Shown here: positions 11,369 through 23,480 of the stretch, piece after piece
Numbering within the stretch: position 1 is the stretch's first letter
How the letters are laid out: the number at the start of each line of letters is the position of its first letter
NCBI GenBank assembly: GCA_002286855.1
Contig: NRSV01000037.1
Location: forward strand, 186,001-250,000
Origin: Bipolaris cookei
Taxonomy: Eukaryota; Ascomycota; Dothideomycetes; Pleosporales; Pleosporaceae
Direction of reading: 5' to 3'
DNA: 64,000 nt
The notes under the pieces: generated by a model
What the model saw: only the letters and a program-made list of their open reading frames with translations
Databases searched by the model: none
What the model was told of the DNA's origin: nothing
Made by a program: the position numbers and the translations under genes

Positions 11369-13567
11369 ATGAACGACGAGGATGACTATGAGAATGGCGC
11401 CAGCAAGTACACCACCAAGCACTGGGCAGAGCTGTTTAGCTGACCGCGCGCGCAGGCTCCGCCGAGGACGAGGATGAGCAGGACGACGGCGATGTCATGG
11501 ACGTAGATGAGGAAGACGATGGAGATGATGCAGACGATGGCGATGGCGATGGCGATGATGACGACGCCGAAGGAGACAATGATAATGACGACGAAGACCA
11601 AGACCAGGACCAGGACCAAGATCAAGACGAGCCAGACAGTCCTTCGCAACATCCGCGCGGCAGCATTCCAAATGGGGGAACATCTGGCAGAGGAGACGGC
11701 AACCCAGCAGTGACTTTCACATCGCCGAGTCCACATGCCGCAGCAGCAACAGGTGTTCTGGGCAACCTGCCCTTCCGCCCCAGCGTGCGACAGGAAGCCT
11801 TGAATACACCCATGTACGACATTATCCCCACCATTGCCGCGCCACACAGTACCTCGATTAACGCCATTACTGCAACACCCGACATGCGATGGGTCTTCAC
11901 TGGAGGCTCAGACGGTTATATCAGGAAATTCAACTGGGTAGACACCGCCAACGGGAAGCTTGCTCTCACCGTAGCGCAGCGACATCCATTTGTGGACTCT
12001 GTCACCAAAGCGGGTGTCCTGTTATCTTACTGGGAAAACGAAGACAGCGCAGGTGGTGCTGAGAGTCTGTCACCAGTCTACTCGCTCGCAGTCCACCACC
12101 AGGCCCTCTGGCTGCTCTCGGGTCTGGACTCGGGAGGTATCAACCTACAATCGGTGCGACATCAAGAAGGAACCCGCATTCATACATTGAAGAACCATAC
12201 ATCGGCTGTGTCGGTCTTGACATTATCGCAGGATGAGACGTCGGTGCTTAGTGGCAGCTGGGACAAGACCATCAACGACTGGGATTTGAATACTGGTCAG
12301 GTCAAGAGGAGATTCGAAACGAGTGGCGGTCAAATATCCGCCATTGAGCAACGCCCAATGTCTACACTGCCCATACCCCAAGACACTGAAACCCTCCCTT
12401 TGGCCAATGGTACCTTTTCCTCGAACAATGCCGCCCGCCCTAGAGCAAACGGAAGCATCCCCAATGGCATCGACACGAAGCCCATGATACCCAAGGAGGA
12501 AGGTACCGAGGATGCTCAGGGCTCTCCAGATGACTCGTTGTTCGGAGACAAGGACCAGGACTCTCTATTCGGCGACGGCGGCCAAGAGAACAACCTATCG
12601 GCAACACTGCCTTCGTTCGGGGACGATGACGACGAGTTTTCAAGAGCCATAGCAAACGGCATACAGCAGGCAGATGAAGACGCCAACGCCGATTTAGACT
12701 TGGTGGACATGGGCGGCCCTGTCCAAGAACCCCAGGAGCCTACGGGTGAAGATGCAAAAGAGCCTACTACAGCGACTGAGGCACTACCAGACACAAATGG
12801 CACAGCCGACTCACAGTCAAATGGCGCAGCCAACGGATTGCCTCACGCAGAGGACATTGAGCAGCCCATTAACACATTGGCAAACCAGACTGTGCAGCCG
12901 GCATCATCCGAGACAACCTTTGTAGATGCATCCATGGATGGCACATTGCGCATCTGGGACAGGCGGCAACCGAACCCCGTCGCACGTATAACGCCACCGC
13001 GCAACACACCTCCGTGGTGCATGAATGCCTGCTGGTCACCCGATGGAAACTTCATCTACGCATGCAGGAGAAACAGTACCGTGGACGAATACAGCCTCCA
13101 CAAGAGTCTGCGAGAGCCAAGACGCACATTCAGGTTTCCTAGCGTCAGTGGCCCTGTCAGCGCTGTTCGGGCTATGCCTAATGGGAAACATCTCGTATGG
13201 TAAGTCAAAACAGAGAGAGAGAAACCCAGTCTCTCCCCCCTCCCTTCCCCTCCCCTCCCTCCGTATTGTGTCACATGTACAACTCTTTTTGCTCAAAAAA
13301 GAAAGTCATGCGTACTAACAGAAATGCTCAATCAGCGCCTCATACGACATTCTCCGTCTCTATGACCTCACGCATGAAGACTCTGGTACCAAGACAGGTG
13401 CAGCTGCGACGCCCTTTTTCATTGTGCCCGGCCATCGCACAGGCCTCATTTCCCAGCTCTATCTCGACCCCGTTTGCAACTTCATGATTTCCACGGGCGG
13501 CAACAGGGGCTGGGAGGGTGCGTCGACAGAGGTTATGCTGGGCTATGAGATTGGCATCCCTTCATAG
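11369..13567 (+). CDS. SPT8: SAGA complex subunit Spt8, WD-repeat protein
   Basis: Three exons, 11369-11402, 11456-13199 and 13336-13567, giving 669 residues. The first exon, starting MNDEDDYENGAS, joins in frame only if intron 1 uses a GC donor (GCAAGT at 11403); a CTGAC branch point and a CAG acceptor follow. A strongly acidic N-terminus with a (Asp-Gln) run precedes a WD40 propeller. Visible blades include VFTGGSDGYIRKFNW, VLSGSWDKTINDWDL, ASMDGTLRIWD and a last blade with ISTGGNRGWEG. A long acidic insert with repeated DSLFGD sits between the third and fourth blades. Spt8 is the SAGA subunit that contacts TBP and regulates RNA polymerase II promoters in the nucleus. If the GC-AG intron is wrong, the safe minimum start is the ATG at 11497. 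Confidence 0.93.
11596..11631 (+). repeat. Coding hexanucleotide repeat (GACCAR), Asp-Gln tract in SPT8
   Basis: About six GAC-CAA/CAG units encode an alternating Asp-Gln run inside the acidic N-terminus of Spt8. It follows a GATGGC repeat coding Asp-Gly. Such tracts change length easily between strains. Confidence 0.7.
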
Positions 13568-16500
13568 TAGCCTTGTGTTGCTTGCTCATGATTTAATACC
13601 CCCCATGGTTCCCGGCGTTTTGTTTTTCGACTGACCTTGTTCTAAAGTGGAGAAGGGAGGGAGGGAGGAAGGGTTGTGTAGACGTGGTGTGTGGACACGA
13701 CATTGGCGTCAATGGTTGGGATGGGGCTATTATCATCTTGTTACTTTGCATAGTTGTATGTAATCAAGCGTTTTGATGTTTGAGAAGAAAAAAAAAGAAT
13801 ACTATTCTGATACGGGATGTTCATCATACGTGGCCCGTACGCGCGTACTCTCTTTCTCTCTCAGCTGCTGCTTTTGTATACACTATTCTATAAACTTTTT
13901 GTTGAGAGACAGACTAGGACAATGATGTTGTATGCACCAGGATCAAAGTAGGTGGTGATGTTCGCTCAACCAACACGGCTCCCCACCACTTTTTCAGTCG
14001 TTCGCCTCGCTAACACTTTTGCATGCACATATCTCATTGCGCCATGCGGGGTTTAATCAATCATAAGCACTATTTTCTTTTTGGTATGCGACAGGATCTT
14101 CGATTTGGCTGGTTTCGCTCTTGTCGCTTCTGTCGCTCGTTGGCTGAATTTCTTCAAAAGAAGAAGAAATTTCTGCGACACCATACGTGCAAGCACGAGA
14201 TCCCTCTCGATTGCAGCGATGCTATTAAGTCGTTTGTTCCCTGATTTTTTGTTGAACCTGACGATCGCGGTGTTCGGGGACTTGTTCTTTTGCCAACCGC
14301 GTGATGACTTCTGTTGTTCACTGAGAAAAAAAAACAACCACTAGGATGAGTCAAGATGGGGTTGGCAATTGGGGTGCTTGAGCGTGCGCTTGCCTGTGCC
14401 GACCGTAGCGCAGGACTCAAGCAGCGGGTAGAGTGACGTAGTCGGTGAGAGCCTCATCAGGCCCTGAAAGGGCGTTGGTCAAAGTGTTGGGCAGTAAGTA
14501 GGTACTCTACGCGCGCGCATCCGCAGACAAATGTGGGGAGGTCATGTAAAGTTTGCCTTGCAACTAATTTTTGTCCTTGTGCAGATGCTACAATGCCGAC
14601 GGGCAGGGACTTGGTAGAATGTAACGCACATCCTACCCCACAGAGCTGCCTCCTGCACAGTCGTTGGGAAAATGTGCCAGGAGATGCACGAGATGCAGGA
14701 GAGGCAAGAGATTGACTGGGTGTATCGGCATGCAAGTTGAATCTGGCATCGACTGCCGACGTTTTGGCGATGATTCCACTACGGCGGTGAGCGCCTCGTA
14801 TGAAACATGCAACCAATGGCGATTCGTGCTCTAACGAAACGCAGGGCAGGATGACATAGAAGAGCCGAATTATATGCCAGAAAAGCGGAGACTAGCCCGA
14901 ATTATTCCAAGGAACTTGAAAATAGGTATTACAAACATGTAGCCCCACTGCCATGGTGTTGTTGTCGCGGAGCGGCAATGCTGAGGTTTGGGAGACCCTG
15001 CTCTTCATTGTAGGCTAGCGACTAGCTCCCGAACGCGGGGCGTCGATCCTGTCGTGAATTAACGCCCAAAGGGCGGTGTAGGGCGGTGAAAGTTATCCCG
15101 AAATGCACTCTGCTCAACGACGTTGAGGGGCAGGAGGGCGATTAGTTTTCGTAATTTCGGGAACTACTGCTGCATTGTGCCTGGCGGTAGGTACTAGATG
15201 TTTTGTCCGTGTAAAAAAGTCCATCGGTCGATTTAGGTAGACTAGAGCACTAGCGCGCAAAAGCAAAGTGTCACGCTTTGTAAAGGTATAGTCTACCCGA
15301 AGTAGTAACATCCGACTCTTGAAAGGTAGTGAGCCATGCGATAGTGATGGCGACAACAAGGTTCAAACCTGGAGGCGGTTAGAGTATAACAGAGATGTGT
15401 GTAAACCAAGAGCATGCTAATTTAGAGGCGACGAAGATGGCTATTTCCCGATCCGGCGTTGCCGGCTTCCCATGCCTTCGGCAAAGTGTTTGCTTTTATT
15501 TTTACATGGATCCAATCTCATCGTAGCAATCAAAGTAAGAGCTGGACTATCCCAAATGCAAGCGTAGCTGGGATTGTTGCGCGTGCCATTTGGTTAGAAA
15601 GAGGATAGTGCCCTGGCAATTCTGTCTACCGAGGCGCTCACGACTGGGATTCGTCCACCTTGCAACGCCGTCAGAGCCGGACAGGCCGCTGAGGTGCGCG
15701 CGGAGGTGCTCGCCAGAGCTGACGTCGAGATCTTCAGGCCTCCTTTGTTCATCTAAGCGAGTGGGAAAGCTTGAAGTTCACAGTTGCTGGAATAGGCGAT
15801 GGCGCGCCGTCAGGCGGTAATAGGGTCCAGGTGACGCAGGAATGGGTGAGATGGACTGCTGAGTCAAGTATTGAGCCACAGGTCAGCCTGGCGCGCTAAA
15901 CGACGATGCACGGCTGTGTATGAAAAAAAAGTTCATGGCAACGCGGCGATGGTCGGATGGTGCAAAAGTTGCATTTTTGACAATGACGTAGTTTTGAGCA
16001 GTGTTGCGCACTTGTGAGGTGCCCGGCGGGCCCATGGCGCTGCATGCGGGCAAATGGGTATCAGGTCTCGAGGGGACCTAAGAAAAGTAAGGCCGGCACG
16101 AGGCCGGGTGGGTTAGAAGATGCAGGAATATAGCAGAGAAGCGAATATCGAGATTGGCGGACTAGAAGTGGAGCCAAGGCTGGAGAGCCGCGATATCCCA
16201 ACATGTCATTATCATATGGTCGTGTATTAGCAAACGACTATTTTGGTGTCCGAAGCGTGTGGCGAATGTCATGGCAGGAAGAGGTCAAGTGCAGGACATG
16301 GTGTATTGGAGCCGCATCAGCTGGAGGAGGCACTTGGCTGAAACCAGGCGCACAATGGAGGGAGCAGGTATTGCCAACCCGCGCCGTGACTGGCGGCGTG
16401 ATGGTGGTGGTGTCGGCTGCAGGCACCGAACGAAGGTTCACGCAGCCAGCCTCGTCATGCTCGTGAGGGAGGGGAGGGGGGACGCGTAGTGGAAGGTAAA

Positions 16501-17568
16501 GGCAGTCGGCGGGGCCAGAGAGGGTGTGTGAGAGGACGTGTGGCAGAGCCGAAGCAGGCAAGGTCGAGTGAGGCTGAGTGGGAATGGAACGGTGGTGGTG
16601 GTGGATGGATGGTGGGTGGTGGATGGTGATGGCATTGTGGGTGTGGGCACGAGCAGGGCCCCGCTGGTGGTGCTTTTGCTCCACCATGTTGTAAACGATT
16701 CTTCGTATGCTCGCCGCCCGCTGTGACGAGTACTTGCACACAGTACTGTGCCATTTGCACGATCGCGCTGGGCAGTCTCAAGCCCTAGCTCGGCCTCTGG
16801 CGGGTCGCCGTCGGCATCGCGATCGACAATCCTGCATTAACGGCCGTGTCGTCCGCAACATCCAGTGGCCAATGCACGCGTGCAGGCTGCAGGTCATCCC
16901 TCACCGCGATGGTGTGCCACCAACCATCTCATGTGGCCCGTCAGCCATCACTTTGCCTGTCAGCCATTCCCCATCGCCCTGGAATCCTTGCCTTTTCTGC
17001 CCACGCTGCACCAAGCTTCTCTCCCTCTCGCACGCTAATGCAGCCCGCAGCCATATGCACTGCACCTGCAGGGCTCCTCTTGCGGCACCACATCGCGGCC
17101 TGTCAAACATAAGTACTCCGCCCATCCCCGACAGGACGCCATTCACCATCCGGCACTCTTGCGGAGGAAACACCACAGGCCCATACTAATCATCACTTCT
17201 CTGCATTTGCCTCCCTCCCCCTTCCCCCATCCCCCCAGGCACCATCTCCGTCCCCATTGTCCCCCCAGGCTGCACTGCGACTCCGCCTTCCTGTGACTCT
17301 TCCGAGACGTGCGCCCAAGTCACGCATACACCTCTTGTGTGTGCCCCGTCCAGCTGCTCCGGCTACAAAAACACCTGCTTGCGCCCCCAGCTGCGAGCCC
17401 TCTGCAACGAGTGCTCTCACGCTGTTCCTTTGACCACCACCGGCACGGAGCCGGGAGGACAAGATTCTCTGTCACGTCGCCTTAGTCAAGGTTGAAAAAA
17501 GTTCAAAGCCCCCACTACCACTCCGCTTCGCTTGCCTATTCCGATCCATCAAGGACGCCCTATCAGCC
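13568..17568. other. 4-kb gene-poor region downstream of SPT8
   Basis: I see no supported gene. Open frames of 60-167 codons occur on both strands but are low-complexity or mutual shadows, for example the His/Pro-rich minus frame at 16238-16741, which reflects TGG/GGT-rich DNA. From about 16900 to 17568 the plus strand becomes very C/T-rich, typical of a long fungal promoter and leader for the gene at 17569. Confidence 0.45.
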
Positions 17569-18237
17569 ATGCCTTCCTATCTCCGCTCCAACCCTCGTGC
17601 CTACTCCTTCCCTCCATGGGTTGAGACGTCGGACGACGACTCCAGCCATCTGCCCGACATCGACGAGGATCCCTTTGCCCACTTCATCACCCCCATCACC
17701 GACGCTGAGGATCCCTACGAGCTGTCTCTGAGCGCCGGCATCGACGCCGACGAGGGACCACGCACAGCAAAGACTACAAAGTTCAGGTCCAACGTTGCCG
17801 GCAGGTGGGCTCGCTATGTCAAGCAGAATCACGCCCCACTCCACAACGTCTATCACGTGCCAACCATCTACGAGGAGGACGAAGAGTCCTTCATGGGGCT
17901 TGACGACGAACGCTTAAACGACACACCCCACGTGGTATCTCAGCTTAGCCCATCAAGGATCAGCATTGCTGAGCCAAGTCGAGGCCGTGCCCAGGACCTT
18001 GCTGCTCGCAAGCAACAGAATCGTCGCCGCTACTCACGTACACTATCCGGCCATCGCCATTCTTGGCGAGAACCCAGCCCGGATCTTTTCACTGTAGACG
18101 AATCAGAAGAGGACGAGGGCCCTGTGCTCCGTCGCCCAAAAACAAGAAAAGCAAAGGATGGTGCCGAACGCCGGAGGTCATCGACAAGATCAAAGTCAAG
18201 AGCAAGGGCAGACTCGGTGACAGACATGTCGAGGTGA
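17569..18237 (+). CDS. Hypothetical acidic/arginine-serine-rich protein
   Basis: Single exon, 222 residues. The N-terminal half is acidic (DDDSSHLPDIDEDPF) with a short conserved-looking block, VAGRWARYVKQNHAPLHN, around residues 75-95. The C-terminal half is rich in Arg and Ser, with RRRYSR and RRRSSTRSKSRARADS stretches, so it is probably disordered and perhaps nuclear. There is no signal peptide, membrane segment or known domain. The start at 17569 is the first ATG after a long pyrimidine-rich leader. I do not recognise a family. Confidence 0.7.
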   Translation: MPSYLRSNPRAYSFPPWVETSDDDSSHLPDIDEDPFAHFITPITDAEDPYELSLSAGIDADEGPRTAKTTKFRSNVAGRWARYVKQNHAPLHNVYHVPTIYEEDEESFMGLDDERLNDTPHVVSQLSPSRISIAEPSRGRAQDLAARKQQNRRRYSRTLSGHRHSWREPSPDLFTVDESEEDEGPVLRRPKTRKAKDGAERRRSSTRSKSRARADSVTDMSR

Positions 18238-20220
18238 ACCAGAGGATGGCGTAGCAGGTACCTGCATCAAGACTGAGTAAGAAGAGGCAGTTTGCATATA
18301 TGACATTTACAGCATCAGCATTAGGGAGCAGCAGGGGGGGTATTTTGATTTTGATTATCTAGCATTGCACGGTGTTGGTGGCTTTTTTGTTTCTCAGCGC
18401 GCACGCGCACAGCATAAGAAGGCGTTTTTGGTATACCACGGGACTGTTTTGCCAGGGGAAGTTGCATTGAGGGGCGTTTACTTGTCAGCATTTACACCTA
18501 TTCTTTTCCAGATTGCGCAACAGAAGCAGCATCGGATCTAATGACCAGATAGAGAGAAGCAAAAAATCTACATGGTATCTCAAGTATACTCTGTATTGCA
18601 GTCGACAGGCTTCCCCTCTTTCCAGCGTCTTCGTGCAATTTCGGTGCGCACCACGGGGCACGTCACCCAGTGGACGTCTGACACCGCTTGGGGGGGGGGG
18701 GGAAATTCAATCTCCTGATGGCTACACATTTCTGATCAAGGATCCCCCCACCACACCAACCCCCACTAGTGCTGCACGCTAAACAAGTGCAAGGTGTCGT
18801 GACCTCACGGCGCAGCCCCCGATACCCTTTTACCCCTCCATCCACCACAAAAAACCCCTTCGTCGCGCGCTTACCGCCCTTATCCTAAACTTACACTGTC
18901 TTGCCAGACCAGCGGCACCCAGCACTGTGCACACCCACAAAGCACCCATCGTAATGCTCCACAGATGCTCCGACCTGTCCGCCGGCCGCGCACCTACTTA
19001 CGACTCCATTCTGCCGCTGCGCGATGATAGCTGCCAGCATAATGCTATCCACCACGACCCAATCATCAACCGCCGACGCGGAAAATTCGGAGATGGAGTA
19101 TCGCGCCCAGCGCTAGGCGAGCAGATATGAGATCTACCCTTACTGTGTCTCTTGACCTGACTTTGAGCTGACCACTTGTCATGTCCATGCATCCGAGACC
19201 CTGCGTTTTCTTTCTCAGTACCATCTCTCTCTCTCTCCTCCCCCCCTCTCCTCTTTCTGAGACGGGCGATCTTAGTCCGTCCAGGAAGGGCAATGCGTGA
19301 TCACACGGCCATGATGGGCGAGCCGGCGTCGGCTAAGCTAACTATTCTCTCTGAGCAGAGACGAGGCTGGCGTAGTGGTGGGGTAGTCTACGCCGATGGC
19401 GGAATTTATGTACTACGCCGTATGTATGTACCAGTACGCCTCACACAGCAGTGCGCGTCCTGTGTGATTTTTTTTGACGAATGAGGGTTGTTGGAAAAAA
19501 AGGGCCGAATTGTGGGGGTGGACTACGACTACATTCAATTGCATGTTCAGAAGTGGCTGCATGCAGCAAGATAGACTAGCATGCACTCCCGGTACAAGGC
19601 TCAGGTGCGCAGCGAGAGAAGATGGTAGAATCTATGTTTGCATGAGGGTGTGTCCTGGTCTACATACAAAGGATGCGATTGCGCGCAGATGGTCGCGATG
19701 ACATGCGTAGCGCTGCAACCGCCTACCCTAAGGCGAAACGCAGGGTAAAAAAAGTTTAGGACACTTTACCCCTCGGGCGTATCGCTAACAAGGATCACAG
19801 ACGAGGAAAGAGATCTACATCCATGTGGGAAAAAAAAGTGGTCTTCTAGATGCATTAGGCAAAGCTGCGATGATTCAGCTAGTGCGTGTTGGGAGGGGAC
19901 TTGCTATTCATAAGTACATTTAATTAATATTTTACATGACGAAACGAAGATCAAACACGCAATTGCGTTTGCTTTTTGGATTTGCAAAATGGTGCTAGGT
20001 GGAATCAGTGTGCGTGCACATGCAAGTATGCGTGTGTGTTGTCAGTGGTATGGATTGTCGTGTTCCAGCAGAACGGATGATATTGTGATTGGTCGGAGCC
20101 TTTTCTTGGCTCTCATGACGTCGCTACCCAAAGTAACCCCAGCTTTCTCTCCCTTTCTTCGTAGTATACCCATGCACCAACCTCCCTTCAAACGTCACCA
20201 CCATCATTCCTAACGCCATC
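18238..20220. other. Intergenic region before the MscL-like gene
   Basis: About 2 kb with no supported gene. It contains a 13-base guanine run at 18690-18702 and C/T-rich patches near 19220-19260. Open frames are short and overlapping. Confidence 0.45.
18690..18702 (+). repeat. Homopolymer G run
   Basis: Thirteen consecutive guanines in intergenic DNA. The exact length may be uncertain because such runs are prone to sequencing error. Confidence 0.6.
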
Positions 20221-20896
20221 ATGCCACGCCTAGACGACAACACACAACAAACCCTGCGCGATGCCGAGCAAGGCATCAAGCGCCACACATTCAACGCCTG
20301 GGATAGCTTCAGCAACTTTGCGCTTCGCGATAATGTGCTCGAAGTAGCTGTCGGCTTAATGTACAGTGATAACTTTTTTTTCTTGCAAGGATTTAAAAAA
20401 CTCCTTTCCTCTCAATGGCCCGATCGCTTGCGCCTCCCCCAGAGTGTGTGTAACCGGTATACTAACATTTGGCCACCTAACCCCTCACAGTCTCGCAGCC
20501 TCCTTCACCGCCTGCGCAAATGCTCTCGTGTCCGACATCATCCTGCCTATAATCTCACTACTACCCTTTCTCTCGCGTAACCTCGACGCGAAGTTTGCCG
20601 TCCTACAGCACGGCCCAAACTATAATACCTCTATCTCAAACGGCTACAATACGCCGAAGCAGGCGGTCGATGATGGCGCTGTGGTGCTTGCGTACGGCAA
20701 TTTTCTAGATAAGATTGTAAGATTTATTATTGTTGCGCTGGCGCTTTGGGTCATTGCGCTAGCGTATAGTAGGGGCAGCGGCGACAATATTGTCAAGAGG
20801 CAGGTCAAGTGCAAGTTTTGTAGGAAATACATTAGTGAGAAGGCTAAGCGGTGCGTGAATTGTACTAGCTGGACGGATGGTAGAGAGGATAGGTAA
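20221..20896 (+). CDS. Large-conductance mechanosensitive channel (MscL family) with C-terminal zinc-ribbon-like motif
   Basis: Two exons, 20221-20360 and 20491-20896, joined in frame to 181 residues. The start of the channel reads FSNFALRDNVLEVAVGLILAA, followed by the pore helix with VSDIILPIISLLP. This is the MscL pattern of a short amphipathic helix, RDNV/LDLAVG-like entry and TM1. TM2 is near residues 118-140. After TM2 the protein carries Cys154, Cys157, Cys168 and Cys171 in a C-x2-C-x10-C-x2-C arrangement, a likely zinc ribbon, in place of the bacterial cytoplasmic helix bundle. MscL channels open under membrane tension to release solutes in hypo-osmotic shock. Which fungal membrane it uses cannot be told from sequence. 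Confidence 0.9.
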
Positions 20897-21164
20897 GGGG
20901 TGTAGAATAGGATTCGAATAGAAGGATTGAAAAAGGTTGGCCACTCAAATAATGCTATTGGTGCGAAACAAAGCACTATGAGATTGATGACTGCATGATA
21001 GATAGTCTATGAGCGGGAAAACTAGTGGTGTGGGCAACTTTTCTTGAAGACCAAGAAACAAGAAATACCAGGATACAACACTCTCCTCTACAATATACTC
21101 GAACTGCTCCAAGGCAAATCGTACTCTTGGAAACCCACTCACACGTATATTTATACGCATCTCC

Positions 21165-22931
21165 TTAACCCTCTAGAAAGCTAGCCACAAACTGCGCAAC
21201 CTCACGCGGCCTCTCCACCATGGGCAAGTGTCCAGCGCCATCTATAACCTTGAGCTCCACGCCCTTCCCCAGCTTATCCGCCATATTCTCCTTCATGGTC
21301 TTGGGTAACACACCATCGCCCGCACCCACCAAGAACGCGCCTTTACCCTGATACCCCGCCATCTTCTCCCTGATATCATACTCATGCAGCGCCTTAACCG
21401 AGTCACGGAACCCCGGCAGCGAATTCGTCTTCACCATGTCTTTGACACGCTGAATCTTCTTCGCCAACTCCGCATCGTCGTAGGATTCCTTGACGAACCA
21501 CCTGCGCACTGTCACCTCTGCAAGTTCCTCGCCTACAATGGGCTCCCCAGATGCTGTCTTAAGCCCCTCCTTTTGCGCAACCTCGACGCGCTCGTTCCAC
21601 GCTTTGGCGTTGCTGGCGGGCGCGAAGGCGTTGGTGTCGCAGCCTATGAATGCGGAGATGCGGTTGGGGTAGGAGAGGCCGGCGTTGAGGGCTGTTGCGC
21701 CGCCGAGCGAGACGCCGACGATTGAGGCTGTTTTTGCGCGGAGGGCGTCAAGAAGCGTAATTACGTCCTCTGCGAGGGTGTGCACGGTAATTGGGGATGT
21801 GGAATCTACAGGCAGAGTGTTGCGTCCGCGGGTGTTGTAGCGCAGGATGCGGTACTTGTTGTTTGTGAGTTTGAGGAACTCGGTTACGAATTCGTCCCAG
21901 ATGCCGTATTCGACTAGGATACTGTTTGCGAGGACGAGCAGTGGTGCGTTGGGGTCGCTGGAACCTTCGAGTCGGTAGGGAAGTTCGACGCCGTCTTTTG
22001 TTGTGACGAAGCTTTCTATCACTGGTCGTTGCTCCGGCGTGGTATGTGCTGGGTGCGTCTTCACCTTGCCCTCGGTTGTCTCTACGGCAAATGTGTCTTT
22101 GCTTGCGAGACTCTGCAGATCACGCTGTGCAGCGCCAAACGTGTAGTATAGCTCATACGCCCTCCTCTTCCGGTCCCTGACCACATCCTTGTATATCTTG
22201 TCGCACCACTCTGTTGTGATAGCCGCCTTGAACTCCGGTCCTCCGAGTCCGTTCTGCGGCGCATACTCGTGCAGTGCGAGATACTCCTTCTCTGTCTTGT
22301 ATCCGCTCTCAAGATCTAGATACGAAGTGACAAATCTCCTTGTTCGTCTCCACCCTGGGACCTTTTGCAGAAGCGGTACATGCTCTTCCTCGTACCACTT
22401 CTTCAGCTCCTCCTCTTTGCCTGCGCCATCCTGCAGCGCAAAGCTCACAGCGATCATGACGTTCTTCTCGCTCTCATTCTCCACTTTCTGCAGGTCTTTG
22501 AAGTCGTTGCCCTTCCACTCCTTCAGCAGGTCATAGGATCTCCTATCCACGAAAATCTGCTTCATAGTATCCCTCTCCCGTTGCGACTGCACCGGCGCAC
22601 TACGAAGTTTCAGATACGGCTCCCTCGTCAACCATTCGAGCTCGTCAAAGTCGTAAATAGCCATCCACTCAGGCTTGTCTTTTGAGCCAGGCGCACTCTC
22701 GAGATCAGTTGCGCGGTAGCGGAAGCCATTGTTGCAGAATGGCAGGCGGAGCCGGTTGGGACCGTGTTCGTTTTGGTACCTTGGGGGAATAAAGGTTAGA
22801 TGAGATCTTGACGAAGCAAGAATCCGACTGTCTAAAGGGTCAACTTACCAATCGTGGAATTGTGCTTCTGGCAAACCCTCTTTGGGCTGCATAGTCACGT
22901 ACAAAATGCCCGGTGTTGACTTGGACGCCAT
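21165..22931 (-). CDS. EthD-like double domain fused to alpha/beta hydrolase (3-oxoadipate enol-lactonase-like)
   Basis: Minus strand, exons 22931-22849 and 22779-21165, 565 residues. The N-terminal ~230 residues hold two ferredoxin-like (dimeric alpha/beta barrel, EthD-type) halves, marked by FHDWYQNEHGPNRLRLP and by LKKWYEEEHVPLLQKVPGW. The C-terminal half is an alpha/beta hydrolase resembling PcaD: nucleophile elbow GVSLGG with Ser at about 385, an acid in VGAGDGVLP and His in GAGHLPMVERP. PcaD enzymes open 3-oxoadipate enol-lactone to 3-oxoadipate. The gene sits 550 bases from a muconate cyclase on the same strand, which supports a role in aromatic catabolism, but the substrate is inferred. 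It could also be a general esterase with a stress-type EthD module. Confidence 0.88.
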
Positions 22932-23480
22932 TCTGTCTTGCTAGTGTGGGGTAGCTGTAGTAAGTCTACGATGTTCTTTTTGTCGTTGAACGTGTTTTGA
23001 CTACACGCAAAAATAGAGGACAGATCTTGAGAAAGATATCACAAGTTTGGTATTGGATTCAGCGAACGTTAACCTAGTCTAAACTACAATGCCGTGGTGC
23101 GGACCATGACGAAGTTGGAGGGGGAACGAGAGCTTCTCCGATGTTATTTGCCGGCTGCCGCTAGACTGGGGGCGAAACATTTCCAGCGCTGCCCCTCATT
23201 CCTCTGTGGCTGAATATAAATCCGCGAGACTTCTCGCCAGGTTTCCGGGCACAACTTGGCCGCAGCGGAGAAGGTACACTCGACATGCGTCTTTTCCCTG
23301 TTTGGCCATGCGAAGCATACGTCAGCTGGAAGTTTGTCCCTCTCATCCTTCAAGGCGCCAAGACATTTCATGGAAGGATGAGAGAATCAAGAATAGATCT
23401 TTCCATAGTGCAAAGTGGCATTCGATATTGTACCAAGTTTCCATGGATTGCTATATTATTCATGCTTCGTCATATACGAG
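22932..23480. other. Promoter of the hydrolase / 3' region of the cyclase
   Basis: About 550 bases between two minus-strand genes. No gene is supported. It should hold the promoter of the EthD-hydrolase gene. Confidence 0.5.

Noticed and set aside
15320..15390. tRNA-like B box GGTTCAAACC near 15360
   Set aside because: The flanking bases do not form a T stem, and no D arm or acceptor stem can be drawn.
16238..16741. 167-codon minus-strand frame, His/Pro/Thr-rich
   Set aside because: Composition follows GGT/TGG-rich DNA; no conserved motif and strongly overlapping frames on both strands.
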